Shown piece by piece: positions 48,076 to 58,046 of a stretch of 64,000 nt of DNA. The notes under the pieces were generated by a model, which was not told where the DNA came from, did not search any database, and worked only from the letters and a program-made list of their open reading frames with translations. The stretch's first letter is position 1. Each line of letters starts with the position of its first letter. The translations under genes were made by a program, and so were the position numbers. The stretch comes from Sthenelais limicola (Eukaryota; Annelida; Polychaeta; Phyllodocida; Sigalionidae): NCBI GenBank assembly GCA_942159475.1, contig OW804096.1:140667442-140731441 (forward strand). The letters run 5' to 3'.

Positions 48076-48359
48076 CTGAAAAGAATGTTTAATATAATTT
48101 ATAACATCATATATCATACACAAACTTGTTAATCAACAAGCTGATAATATTCAAAAGAAATCTTCCTGTTAAATTGAACCTAACAGAAAGATATAAATGT
48201 TGGTTATGGTCATAGCTTCTTGTTTTTGTTGATTGATATCAGTATAGTATGAGTGTTTATAAATATATTTATGAAGTAATAATAAATAAGTATTGGCTGA
48301 ATTACAATCAAGAAATTCAGTAAAGCAGAATCACCAAATGAAACCACAATGACCATAGT
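48076..48359. other. Gene A intron, nothing recognised
   Basis: Short AT-rich intronic segment between exon 3 and an F1 MITE. Confidence 0.4.
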
Positions 48360-48593
48360 TTGTCAGATTTTCAGAAAATGCACAATCTACAGTTCTACAC
48401 ATCTGTCGAATTCTGCTAAATTAGAGTAAAAATATATAAATACTAGCTATATCTGAGTGTATTCTGTATAGTATTCATTCAATAAATCTGTCTGGTTATG
48501 TTGAACTCTATTTCGAACCTGATTCTGGTCTTAAATTTGGGTTATTTGAGGCGATTGGTGAAGGCCAATTGTACGTTTTCTGAAGATCTGACT
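48360..48593 (+). mobile_element. F1-family MITE
   Basis: It begins (T)GTCAGATTTTCAGAAAATG and ends GAAGATCTGACTC, with a full family interior. The first G is lost and the terminal C is changed; the target duplication is unclear. Confidence 0.88.
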
Positions 48594-48624
48594 CAGATGC
48601 GTAGCTCAGGTGAGTAAGGAAGCC

Positions 48625-48785
48625 CTGCGCCCTGTTGTGTAAGCTATTTACCTTCTACCTTGCTGACCCACACCAGTACAGCAAGGAATATTCCTACGAG
48701 CTGAGAATTTTATGTAGGAATGAATGTAGGGAAGGAAAAGTTCCTACAGAGAAAAATCCTTGCTTAGCTTATACAACAGAGGCCA
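48625..48785. mobile_element. Possible foldback element
   Basis: CTGTTGTGTAAGCTA near the left is matched in reverse by TTAGCTTATACAACAGAGG near the right, and CAAGGAAT and TTCCTAC words inside are also inverted. Arms are imperfect. Confidence 0.4.
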
Positions 48786-48974
48786 GAATGTCCATGCAGT
48801 ACAGTACAGAAAGACACATTCCTTGAGCATTACAGTTCACCACATACAGCGTTTTTATGTTTTTTTAAACAATTTTATTTGGAAGATTTTCCCAACAGTG
48901 ATAGGTCTCATCCATAAGCCTAACAACAAGGCTAAAAGTGTCAATCACCTGGCCCCTAAAGGTGAGGGGCCATT

Positions 48975-49155
48975 AGGGCTTTCAGTACTGTACTGTATGG
49001 GCGCCGCCATTTTGCCAGTGAGATCTCATGAGATCTTATCTCGTTTAAAATCTCCTTCCTAAACTTTCAAATTCTTCAGTCGTTTTGCATTTGTTGGGCA
49101 TGAGATTTTGTGAGATCTCATCTTGTTTGAGTTTGATTCCTAAACTTTCATATTT
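48975..49155. repeat. Two-copy degenerate repeat, about 90 bp
   Basis: GAGATCT(T/C)ATCT(C/T)GTTT followed by TTCCTAAACTTTCA occurs twice, directly before an F2 MITE. The first unit includes a GATCTCATGAGATC palindrome. Confidence 0.55.
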
Positions 49156-49516
49156 GTGATCCGTTTTAGGAAAATGAGTCATAAGTCGCAAAAATGATAT
49201 TTTTCAAAGTGTTTATTTCATAAGATCACTTTATTGGAATGTTTTAGAACAATCTATTAAATATATTCTCTCGTTTTAAAGGTCCTTGTAAGGAGTATAT
49301 TTAGTTACTTCACTGGTTATTGCCCCCCCCCCCCCGAAATATTGCAAACTTTTCTTTTCAAAAATAAAAATATCAAACTTAAAATCTGGAAATACTTATT
49401 ATATTACTAGACTGTTTACTATCATTGGAATTGACTCGGTCTCATCTTTTCAAGTATAATGATATCTCAAAATCCAATTTTTGCGACTTATGACTCATTT
49501 TCCTGAAACACATCAC
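49156..49516 (+). mobile_element. F2-family MITE, ATTT target duplication
   Basis: It begins GTGATCCGTTTTAGGAAAAT and ends TTTTCCTGAAACACATCAC, with ATTT on both sides. A C-homopolymer of about 14 bp lies inside (49323-49336). Confidence 0.93.
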
Positions 49517-49595
49517 ATTTTGTACACCTTTTTCTTTTCTATCATTTCTTAAAAATGAAGTGAAAATTATGGGCTTCGGTTGGTGAGTTAAGTGA

Positions 49596-49917
49596 GGTCT
49601 CCACTGGCTGCGGTAAGCTCTGTGGTAAGCTCTGCGGTAAGCCTTGCGATGGTGTTGTGATGGCTAGGAGTGGCGAGGTCTGCACTAACACTGAAATTAC
49701 ATTAATTTCCATATCCATCATGCCTCTTGTGAGTAGTACTCTTGTGTACTATTTTTCCATATTGTCAAAGATCTTCCTCCAAGCAACGAGGGATCTATCA
49801 AATATCAATTGTATACTCATAATAAACCTTTATAAAAAAAAATTCTTCTCGACCTACAGAACCAGCAGAACACCATCGCAAGGCTTACTACAGAACTTAC
49901 CGCAGCCAGTGGAGACC
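49596..49917. mobile_element. Foldback element, GGTCTCCACTGG ends
   Basis: The left arm (49596-49650: GGTCTCCACTGGCTGCGGTA, GTAAGCCTTGCGATGGTG) and the right arm (49871-49917) are reverse complements except for an extra TAAGCTCTGYGG unit in the left arm. The loop is about 220 bp. The plus-strand ORF at 49657-49932 is incidental. Confidence 0.75.
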
Positions 49918-50000
49918 ACCCTAAAACTATAGGGTTTAAGTGTCTGCGTTTGTGTGAAAATAAATCATTGGTAGAGCCCAATTAATGAGGTAAGACCCAC

Positions 50001-50055
50001 CTTGGCAGTCCGTTAATGTCTGGGTGTCATCTAAACAAAGAGTACTCTGTCCAAC
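50001..50055 (-). CDS. Gene A exon 2: short Cys-containing linker
   Basis: A 55-bp exon from acceptor TGTTTTTCTAG to donor CCAAG|GTGGGT, entering in phase 0 and leaving in phase 1. It encodes VGQSTLCLDDTQTLTDCQ plus the first base of a Gly codon completed by exon 3. It would form the mature N-terminus just after the signal peptide, with two cysteines. Proof that it is coding comes from the near-identical exon 2 of gene B at 63077-63131, which differs only at two synonymous sites and has the same phases. Confidence 0.88.
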
Positions 50056-50187
50056 CTAGAAAAACAACAGAAACAAAATGTGTTAAATATGAACATGTTG
50101 AAGGTGTTTAAATGAGTTGGCAATGCCCTTTACTTGTAACTAAAGGATTGTTAGTTGGTGTAGTGTAGCAACAGTGTGACAACAAAT

Positions 50188-50582
50188 GTGATCCGTTTTA
50201 GGAAAATAAGTCATGAGTCGCAAAATATGGATTTTGAGATATCACCATATTTGGAAAGAGGAGATCAAGCTGATTCCAATGATAGTAAACACTAGGACAC
50301 CTTATATTTGAAGTATGATATTCTTATTTTTGAAAAAAAAAGTTTGCAATGTTCTAGATGGGTAATTACCAGTAAAGTAACTAAATATAATCCATACAAA
50401 GGTCTTCAAAACTCAGGCATATATTTAATACAATGTCCTGAAATTTGGTACACAGATTTATATGACTATGAGTGATGAACCCTCCAAAAGTCAGACTATT
50501 TAGTTTAAGATATCTTGTGATAAAAACACTTTGAAAAATATCAATTTTGCGACTTATGACTCATTTTCCTGAAGCACAACAC
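50188..50582 (-). mobile_element. F2-family MITE, AAAT target duplication
   Basis: It begins GTGATCCGTTTTAGGAAAAT and ends TTTTCCTGAAGCACAACAC, with AAAT on both sides. It lies in gene A intron 1, 130 bp upstream of exon 2. Confidence 0.93.
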
Positions 50583-51734
50583 AAATAACTTTCTGGTCTT
50601 TACCCATATTACTAGTGTAGCAACAAATAACTTTCTGGTTTTTACACATATTACTAACAATTATACACCCCTGTAGTCAAGGACCATGCAGGAAGACCAG
50701 GAATACGTTTATGAAACATGGCTCCTATTTGTACAAAATATTTAGGTACAAATAAAGAAAAGTTTGAATTGAATTGAATTGAAAGGATTACAGCCCGGAC
50801 ATCCACCATTTTGTCTATCAATGGCTGATACCCATATGATCATGTCACTGATTTTGGAAATATCTTACAATTTGATTATTAACTTCCTCTTTAACTACGG
50901 CTCCGATTCACCCATGAGCGGCTTCCGGTCAGCTATATGTTGCACACAAATGCCTGCGTAGTGGGAGAGGTGTAAGCTGGGATATATTGTTGGGAGATTT
51001 TTTTTCCCTTGGACGAATTATCATTTACCATCTCATATGTTTGTAGACTAATGCATTTTACTTTCATCGAAAAAAATACTGTTGAAAGGATTGTTTGTAA
51101 GAAGAGTAGCAATTCCCGATCTTTCGAGAGCAATCTTTTGAGAGTTCAGTGCGACATTGACAACGCGTTGACGTCTCTCCTTGGCGACTATAATCATGAC
51201 AAAAGCACAGGACAGATTTTGTTTACATCTAAACACGGACTTGTAATGAGAATTCTCATTACAAGTCCGTGATCTAAAGGAAGAGAGATTTGAACGAAGA
51301 AATTTGCTGCTTCCCATTTCCTACAAACTTAAATTCTCAACGATGTTTTGCAGCAACATTTCAATTCTGATGACGTTGTCTATAACAACATTAGTTACAA
51401 CTGAATCCTTCACAACACTTTTTCCAGCGCCCTCTTGGGCCTAAATTTCCCGCATAGATGGCCTTGAACCCCCCCCCCCCCCCCTCACATTAAAAACTGA
51501 AAAAATAAAAGTGAAAAGTTGTAAAAAGAACCTCTGAAAAGAAAATATTAGTTAAATTGGTAGGTAGCCTAGGCCTATACTAGTCAAACCCTTTTATAAT
51601 AAAAGAGGCTCTCAGTCCCTATGATATCATTTGATCTTTGTTTTTCAAATCCTGTTTTTCTGTTTTTCTGATGGTGGGGCTCAGCCGAAGGCTCTTGTTT
51701 TTGTAAAACTCTTCCCACATTGGTTTATAATTAT
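50583..51734. other. Gene A intron 1; palindrome and retroposon tail
   Basis: AATAAAGAAAAG followed by TTGAA units (about 50751-50783) is a LINE-type tail. A perfect palindrome lies at 51234-51271 and a C-homopolymer at about 51470-51485. The ORFs around 51009-51317 on both strands are not splice-supported. Confidence 0.5.
51234..51271. repeat. Perfect 38-bp palindrome
   Basis: CACGGACTTGTAATGAGAA is followed immediately by its exact reverse complement, centred on GAATTC with no spacer. Such a spacerless perfect palindrome is unusual in assembled genomic sequence and may be a recent foldback or an assembly or cloning artefact. Confidence 0.95.
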
Positions 51735-52420
51735 GTGATCCGTTTTAGGAAAGTAAGGCCAAAAAAAATAGGTGTGTTTCCGATTTATCTGGCTGAAAAC
51801 TAGGTAGGGGGGGTGGTAATTTTTTTTTTGTTAATTTTTTTTGTTTGGAAACCACCTCCCAGGAACTGAAAAAAATGTCTTTTTCATAACAATAATTGTT
51901 TTGAACATGGGAAATGTGCTTTTTGACAGTTTTGGGTTAGGAAAACCCGTTTTCCTGCTTTTATGATTAATATATATGAGTATAATATTTATATGGTTAT
52001 ATTATGATGGACTCACATTCTACAGCTGGACACCTGAATGGACTAACGAACACTGGTTACCAAGGGTTACTCCCGCCAGTGATTTGAACACTCACTCTAA
52101 TGCTGACCAACGCAGTGGGCAGTCGTGTGTTTCCTGCTTGAGATTTTTTTTTTTTATTTTTGAAACGTCTTAGGGCGGACATCAGACTTCTAAAGTTCGA
52201 GCCAATAAATAATTACAATCTACCTGCTTGACTTGTTCCTGATATTGATATAAGCTTTTTTTGTCAAGAAATCCAAAAAAAGTAAGATATGATGGGGGGA
52301 AAATCAGGTATGGTAAAAAAACTTTTAGGTAGGGTAAGGTGTTTCTAGGTAGGAGGGAGGGTCAATCGGGAACACACCTATTTTTTTTTGGCCTAAGTCA
52401 CAAGTCGCACAATAAATGAT
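51735..52420. mobile_element. F2-family MITE fragment split by Harbinger-like element
   Basis: A left F2 end (GTGATCCGTTTTAGGAAAGT) is interrupted at TAA by the F4 element. F2 sequence resumes after the second TAA (GTCACAAGTCGCACAATAAA) for about 25 bp. The rest of the F2 element is missing. Confidence 0.75.
51757..52393 (+). mobile_element. Harbinger-like element (F4) with TAA duplication
   Basis: It begins GGCCAAAAAAAATAGGTGTG and ends with the reverse complement CACACCTATTTTTTTTTGGCC, with TAA on both sides. A 3-bp TAA/TTA target is characteristic of PIF/Harbinger. About 290 bp at 51961-52253 is absent from the related copy at 2475-2677 and looks like a later insertion. No transposase frame. 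Confidence 0.88.
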
Positions 52421-53631
52421 TGACTATGAATTAGCAGTTGGGTCTGTTGGGAATGATTCGATAACCTGTTGAATGTTATTGGCTATGGGTTTTTATCTTT
52501 GTGTGTTAAAAGGCAAACCTGTTGTTGTTCTTTTTGACCATGCAGTCAGAATGCTCTATTCCCAGAGCCTTTAGAACAGGTTGCACTTGGAGTATTTCAT
52601 GAAAGGTTACATTTAAAAAACATTGTATGACACCATTACTGTAAAGGATAACTCAATCTGTATCTTATTATACACAGAATGTATTACGTGCATTGGTATC
52701 CAGACATTTTGGGAACTAATTTGAGAAGTCTTTGTCAACCTTACGTCTATTATTACAAAAGAAGATTCAACATATCTTAACTTATTATACACGCATTGCT
52801 CCGAAAACATCGTATCTAGAGTGATTTACGCATAGTGTGTATTTCACTAGTGATATATATACGTGGCCATGGCAACCCATCTGGGTTTTTTTGCTAAGAT
52901 TACCGGTAAAATTCGTATTTTATGACTCCTTTTTTTCTATTTTCATGATTGAAAGCACGTATAATAAATCTTTTAACTAACAAGTTGGTTTCAGTCGCTT
53001 ATAACTGTGACCTACGCAACTTGTGCAATATTCACGCTCCTTCAATCAACTCGTTAATTAACCTTTATTTATTTCATAATGTCATGCCCTTGAGCCCCAT
53101 TATAGTGAAGGAAACTGGGTCTAAGATTGGTTTCTCCAGCTGGGAGAGAAACATTAATGCAACACAGATGTGGAATTTCGGTCCAGAGCACAACAAGCAG
53201 ATCGTTAATTTCCTAGGCCTGTCAATAATTCAATATCAATATCAAACTAATCAATTATTCATAATGACCTGAACATCCACACAGGTAGAAACCTTAATTA
53301 ATCATGCATGTCCAATGCCATGTACTTCACTCGTCAGTTGGTCTAACCTGGTCACTTCCCTTTCCTCTCCCTTTAATCGTGTTAACCTCCCCATCTGCCT
53401 TTCTCAACTCTCCTTGATAACAAGGATAACAACTCATGTTCTGCATGATTGTCGATGTTGCAAAAATAATCAATTTTTACTTAAAATTATACAAAAGAAT
53501 GAATAACAGCACAATAGCTGATAATGTAATAAAGCAACTCTACCATTATTTATCTATATGTTCATTCCTCCTCACCTTTGCTAAAATCAGTGTCATAATT
53601 TATATATTATGTTATAATTTATATACTATAT
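52421..53631. other. Gene A intron 1, no exon seen
   Basis: Several ORFs up to 107 codons (52949-53272) lack domains or splice sites. No repeat family recognised. Confidence 0.4.
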
Positions 53632-54041
53632 GTAATGTGTCTCAGGAAAATGAGTCATAAGTCACAAAAAAAAGATTTTGAGATATCATTATTTTCAAAA
53701 AGAGGAAATCAAGGTGATTCCAATGATAGTAAACATTGAGGGCATTAAATAAGTATTTCTATACTTCAAGTTTGATATTTTTATCTCTGAAAAAAAACAG
53801 TTTTCAATATTGTTGGGTGAACAATTACTGGTAAAGTAGGTAAATGTACTCCATAGGATGATCTTAGAAATGTATGAGTATGTTTAATACACTATCCTGA
53901 AATTGGGTCCATGTATTCTTAACCCCTATATGATCAGATACTCCAAAAATGAAAACATTCCAAAAGGGAGATCTTGTGATTAAATGACTTTTAAAAATAT
54001 GAATTTTGCGACTTATGACTTATTTTCCTGAAACACACCAC
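53632..54041 (-). mobile_element. F2-family MITE, ATAT target duplication
   Basis: It begins GTAATGTGTCTCAGGAAAAT and ends ATTTTCCTGAAACACACCAC, with ATAT on both sides. About 410 bp. Confidence 0.93.
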
Positions 54042-54049
54042 ATATGTTC

Positions 54050-54247
54050 AAGTCAACATCCCTTACAACAGCCCTTATCTCTTATCCCTTATTATTAATA
54101 ACCCAAATATAAGACAAAAATCTGGTTAAAAATACGGTTCAACATAACCAGACAAATTTATTGAAGGAATACATTACAGACTACACTCAGATATACCTAG
54201 TATTTATCAACTTTTGTAGATTGTGCATTTTCTGAAAATCTGATCCT
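54050..54247 (-). mobile_element. F1-family MITE, left end missing
   Basis: Reverse-oriented family interior (ATAACCCAAATATAAGACAA, CAACATAACCAGACAAATTT) runs to the right terminus CATTTTCTGAAAATCTGATCC. It lies about 120 bp inside gene A intron 1. Confidence 0.75.
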
Positions 54248-54368
54248 GAACCTCCTTCAGTATAGTGGGACTCAACAGATTGCTGCCATGGACTACTTAC
54301 GCTCCCATTTAACCTTCTGCATAATATTTTTGGTGCTTTTAGAAATTTATGAATTGTAATGTACTTAC

Positions 54369-54419
54369 ACAGTTGTTGGCCAGCAACAAAAAAGACAGGA
54401 TCAAAAGTATCTGATCCAT
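54369..54419 (-). CDS. Gene A exon 1: start codon and signal peptide
   Basis: ATG at 54419 opens 17 codons, MDQILLILSFLLLANNC, ending in phase 0 at a strong donor, TGT|GTAAGT. A short polar start followed by a Leu/Ile/Phe core is a textbook signal peptide; cleavage would fall close to the exon 1/2 junction. The upstream bases GTGTCAGAAGGAT before the ATG match GTGACAGAAGGAT before the gene B start (62432), which supports homologous 5' UTRs and this start. No TATA box is evident upstream. Confidence 0.75.
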
Positions 54420-55102
54420 GATGTCATCCTTCTGACACCTCTATCCGCTATAGGGGTTCCAGGAAGTATGAAGTGCATTAAACCGCTAAACTACTAAACT
54501 TTGTTAATACTGGAACTTCTTTAGGGAAGTGATAAGGTCCTAGATCCTTTATGCGCAGCCAAAGTACAATCTAGCAATCCTAGCTTTTGAAGCTGTATTT
54601 AATTATACAATGACAATATAAGCCCCCTCACTTGAATACATGTGGTTAAATTCAAAGAAATCAAATGCATTGTCCATTCAGTTCAGCCCCCCCCCCCCCT
54701 CACGCCAAAATCCCTCCCCCCTACTTAGTGCTGGGAACGATGTTTATGTTTGGAAGTCAACCCTAAGATGACAAAATAATGTATTATTGAAGGAAAAGCA
54801 ATTAGCCTTAACGACAGTCGGTTGCAGGAGACTGTTAAAATTGAACGAAAATAATAAAATAATCATTATTATTGAATCGACATACTTAATATTTCAGAAG
54901 AGAGGAGTCTACATCAGTCACTGTCTGGTGTTAACAAAGAAGTACATAAATCAGTTCTGACTTTGGCCATTTTGAATCATATATCAGAAGAGAATGGAAC
55001 GAGGTGCTACTAATTGAACATTTATTGCACGAGATCGCATAGCAATTGAGTCCACTAAATATTAAATTATTAGTACCGAGTTCCATTCTCCATCTATTAA
55101 AT
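54420..55102. promoter_or_regulatory. Gene A 5' UTR/promoter region (inferred)
   Basis: Immediately upstream of gene A exon 1. It contains sequence also present near 2692-2745 and 3690-3785 (CTAGATCCTTTATGCGCAGCC and the AATGTATTATTGAAGG block) and a C-homopolymer at 54687-54700. Promoter status is inferred from position only. Confidence 0.3.
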
Positions 55103-55337
55103 GGGTCAGATTTTCAGAAAATGTACAATTGGCAGCTGTACGCATTTAGTAAATTCTGCTAAATCAGGCTGCAATGTGGTCAATGCTAGGTAAATTCGAG
55201 TATATTTGGCATTGCATTGATTCTAGCAATTTGTTTGGTAAGTTTGAACTGTATTTTGAACTTTATTTTCATCTGAAATTTGGGTTATTTGAGAGGATTG
55301 GTGAAGTTGAATTGTACATTTTCTGAAAATTTGACCC
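55103..55337 (+). mobile_element. F1-family MITE (235 bp)
   Basis: It begins GGGTCAGATTTTCAGAAAAT and ends TGAAAATTTGACCC. The flanks are AAAT on the left and ATAT on the right, a target duplication with one change. Its sequence is very close to the copy at 32306. Confidence 0.93.
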
Positions 55338-55535
55338 ATATGCCCCTAGCATAGACAAATATTGATATCAAATTTTCATCAATCTTATTGGTCTAGCCAC
55401 TATAGTGGGCGTATCCTATGTTTACTAAAACAATAGTGTATATATCTATCCTTTGGAAGTAAAGTATGGCCATTTGCAAACCGGCTTGTTGTGTCTTGCT
55501 TTGCGGTGATTGATTGTTGGTGTTGTTGATTATAT

Positions 55536-55941
55536 GTGATGTGTTTCAGAAAAATGAGTCATAAGTCGCAAAATTGATATTTTTCAAAGTCTTTTTTCAC
55601 AAGATCACATTGTTGGAATATTCTGATTTTTGGAGAGTTTGTCCCTTATAATTATGTCAATCAATGTATCAAATGTCAGGACAACCTATGTAATATATCC
55701 TTTCATTTCAAAGGTCCTCATATGGACTACATTTAGTTACTTTACTGTTTAGTGACCCCCAGAAATATTGGAAACTTTTTTTTCAAAAACGAAAATATCA
55801 AACTTAAAATCAAGAAATACTCATTATTTCATTAGACAGTTTACTATCATTGGAATCGGCTTGATCTCATCTTTTCAAATATAATAGAATCTCAAAATCT
55901 ATTTTTTGCGACTTATGACTCATTTTCCTGAAACACATCAC
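55536..55941 (+). mobile_element. F2-family MITE, ATAT target duplication
   Basis: It begins GTGATGTGTTTCAGAAAAAT and ends ATTTTCCTGAAACACATCAC, with ATAT on both sides. One of the best-preserved copies, about 406 bp. Confidence 0.95.
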
Positions 55942-56517
55942 ATATATAATTTGAACCCCAACTTAAACATGAAAGTATAATACTTTTACTAACCTGTTTC
56001 TCATGATAAACTATTTATTTATTATATGCATATTCCATTTGAGAGGGTGCAATAAAAATAATAGCTAGTTATAGTATGTGTACTGTAAAAATTCGAATTT
56101 GGTTTTCTTTTAGCTTTTAGATACTTTATGACGATTCAAAACCAAAAGGTTTATATATGGAGGTATATGGAAATACAAAAGAATATAAACACTACCCCCT
56201 CCTTCCCCCCCCCCCCCCCCCCACCCCGCCCCCAAAAAAAGAAAAAAAGAAAACAATTATACTTAGTTTTTGGAATCAGTAGAGATTTAATAGATAACAC
56301 TAACAGAAAGGGAGCAAGACTCTTCTCTTGATGCCATAATCTTACAATACATTATTAATTTTGCTATAAACCAAACCATTAACATCGATCAGACCTTTGT
56401 TATAACTGAAATATCAAGTGGAAATGGAATAGATTGGGCGTGTAAAATCAATAAGCTTCTACATGGCGACAGGACAGTGCCTTGTGGAACAACTTCCTTG
56501 AGCACCTGCTTTAATAT
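55942..56517. other. Noncoding, with dispersed-repeat fragment
   Basis: A C-homopolymer lies at about 56207-56222. Sequence at 56313-56490 matches 19516-19612 and 18815-18915 (CTCTTCTCTTGATGCCA, CATCGATCAGAC, GTAAAATCAATAA). Confidence 0.5.
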
Positions 56518-56641
56518 GTGATTAATTTCTCGAGATTTTGTGTCTGAGGCATTTGCTTGAAAATAAACCCCTCGGCCCTTCGGGCCTTGGGGTTTATTTT
56601 CAAGCAAAAGCTGAAGACACAAAATCGAGGGAATTAATCAC
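56518..56641. mobile_element. Long near-perfect hairpin (foldback)
   Basis: GTGATTAATT, GATTTTGTGTCT, GCTTGAAAATAAACCCC on the left are mirrored by GGGGTTTATTTTCAAGC, GACACAAAATC, AATTAATCAC on the right, around a CCCTTCGGGCC loop. Arms of about 55 bp with few mismatches form almost one continuous stem. Confidence 0.85.
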
Positions 56642-57010
56642 TTTAATAGCCGATTTTTGGATTCAATAACACTGTTTAAACACATATTAACAAATATTAG
56701 GCTCACAAAAAGGTTGTAGATGTACTTACAGCATGATGAATTCCAATAATTTAGCTCCTCAACTCAAACACATGGGTTACTATTTTACATCTGACATGGA
56801 AAGGACTGAGTCAAACGCAGCCTTTATAATGTCAAAATCAGGATGTTTTACACATTTCAACCCATCACATTCTAATATTTAGTTTATTTTACCTCTTTCT
56901 AACCAATATCATATATGTACACGTAATCATAACTTTAGAATGTCGTTTACGTCAGCCGAACGCTCTGTTCCAGAAACAAACAAAGCTTTCACTTTTTGCA
57001 TGCAACCAAG
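56642..57010. other. Intergenic, nothing recognised
   Basis: Between genes A and B. No exon or repeat supported. Confidence 0.35.
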
Positions 57011-57518
57011 CATCAGACTTCCGGTTTACGAATGCCGTGTCCGTGTGTCTAGGGACTTAAAAAAGAAACAAATAAAAGATTTGAATCGGTAGAAATGTTT
57101 TAAATATTGTTTTAAGCCGATAGCGAAGTTTTCCTCTATGGAAATCAAGTAATAAATGAATGGCGACTTCAGAAACCATGTGTTTACACGCCCGCAAGTT
57201 TGCACGCTTTAGTCGGAACCTATATGGTAACACGACGGCTGGCAGAATGAACATCCAGGTACAACAGCCAATGAGAGGTGCGTATTTACTTATGTTTATG
57301 TTCAGCCAGCCGGCGTGTTTTCGTAAGGATCCGCTGCTTGCTATCCAAAGCATCGGAGACTTCCGGTTTTCAAATGCCGTGTTGTGTGTGTCTAGGGACT
57401 TAAAAAAGAAATAAATAAAAGATTTGAATCGGTAGAAATGTTTTAAATGTTGTTTGAGCCCGATAGCGAAGATTTAGTCTACGGGAATCCAGTATTCAAT
57501 GAATGGCGATTTCAGAAG
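57011..57518 (+). repeat. Direct duplication of about 165 bp, 340-bp spacing
   Basis: 57011-57175 and 57351-57518 are direct copies sharing CTTCCGGTTT, GTGTCTAGGGACTTAAAAAA, GATTTGAATCGGTAGAAATG and AATGAATGGCGA. The region is relatively CpG-rich. The small ORFs beginning in each copy (57160-57414 and 57499-57768) are therefore probably a by-product of the duplication. Confidence 0.85.
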
Positions 57519-57764
57519 CCGAGCGTGTATACCGGAAGAGATGTGGAGATCTTTCGGCATAGTGTACGCAGAGAACTATATGGGCAGTTCTATGGTGTAC
57601 GGTAGTCTATATAGCGCACGCAAGATTTCATTCGAAAGTTCCCGCACGTCAACACACGAGGCTGGCACGATGTCTACTGTTGTCATGTTATGGCGAGGCT
57701 TAGGCTGTAATTACTTTAAAATGGCTAATATTTCCATCGGAAACAGTGGAGGAATGACTTTAAT

Positions 57765-58046
57765 GTGACTAGGACTTTATACACATCCCAAACTGAACGC
57801 GAAATCGACGACAAACAACCAAAGAACTTTAGTAAAGACCCGACCTTGAACTCTGAACCTGGAACTGTCATGGCCGCTTGTTGCGAACATGACGATGATT
57901 CGCAGGAATTGACAAATGGATTATTCCCTATTTCGTTGTTCACCACCATTCAGCAAGCGGAATATCCTTCTACGATGATATTTGGAACATCATCGGTGAT
58001 TTTGGAGCTATTGGGAGTGATGTTTAGGCGACAAACAACTAGTTGA
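57765..58046 (+). CDS. Unrecognised 93-codon ORF in CpG-rich stretch
   Basis: An open frame starting MTRTLYTSQTEREIDDKQPK and ending ...MFRRQTTS, with two consecutive stop codons directly before a potential donor (GAG|GTAGGT). CpG content is above the local average. No domain or partner exon was found. It lies between the two divergent paralogues and might be a 5' exon or chance. Confidence 0.2.
   Translation: MTRTLYTSQTEREIDDKQPKNFSKDPTLNSEPGTVMAACCEHDDDSQELTNGLFPISLFTTIQQAEYPSTMIFGTSSVILELLGVMFRRQTTS

Larger units (their letters stand above)
21581..54419 (-). other. Gene A: mosaic extracellular protein, six exons found
   Basis: Gene span on the minus strand. Exons in transcript order are 54419-54369, 50055-50001, 48075-47599, 25183-24470, 22513-22334 and 21802-21581, totalling 1699 bp. 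Every junction agrees in phase: 0, 1, 1, 1, 1. The product has a signal peptide, a short Cys-containing linker, a predicted beta-rich domain, a 238-residue Cys-containing domain, a sushi domain and a Thr-rich stalk. Symmetrical 1-1 exons are typical of shuffled extracellular modules. The weakest link is the roughly 22-kb intron joining exons 3 and 4: the phases fit (GGA GGA A|AG AAC TGC), but two adjacent genes are possible. No stop codon was found. A mucin-like stalk often precedes a membrane anchor or further modules. Confidence 0.65.

Noticed and set aside
52040..52140. tRNA-like or pol III promoter sequence in the Harbinger-like insert
   Set aside because: Only a weak B-box-like word is present. 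No correctly spaced A box and no cloverleaf could be drawn.
52949..53272. 107-codon plus-strand ORF in gene A intron 1
   Set aside because: No domain, no splice boundaries and average AT-rich composition.
57160..57768. Two ORFs beginning ATGGCGAC and ATGGCGAT-like
   Set aside because: Both begin in the two copies of a direct duplication and diverge afterwards. No splice sites or domain support coding.
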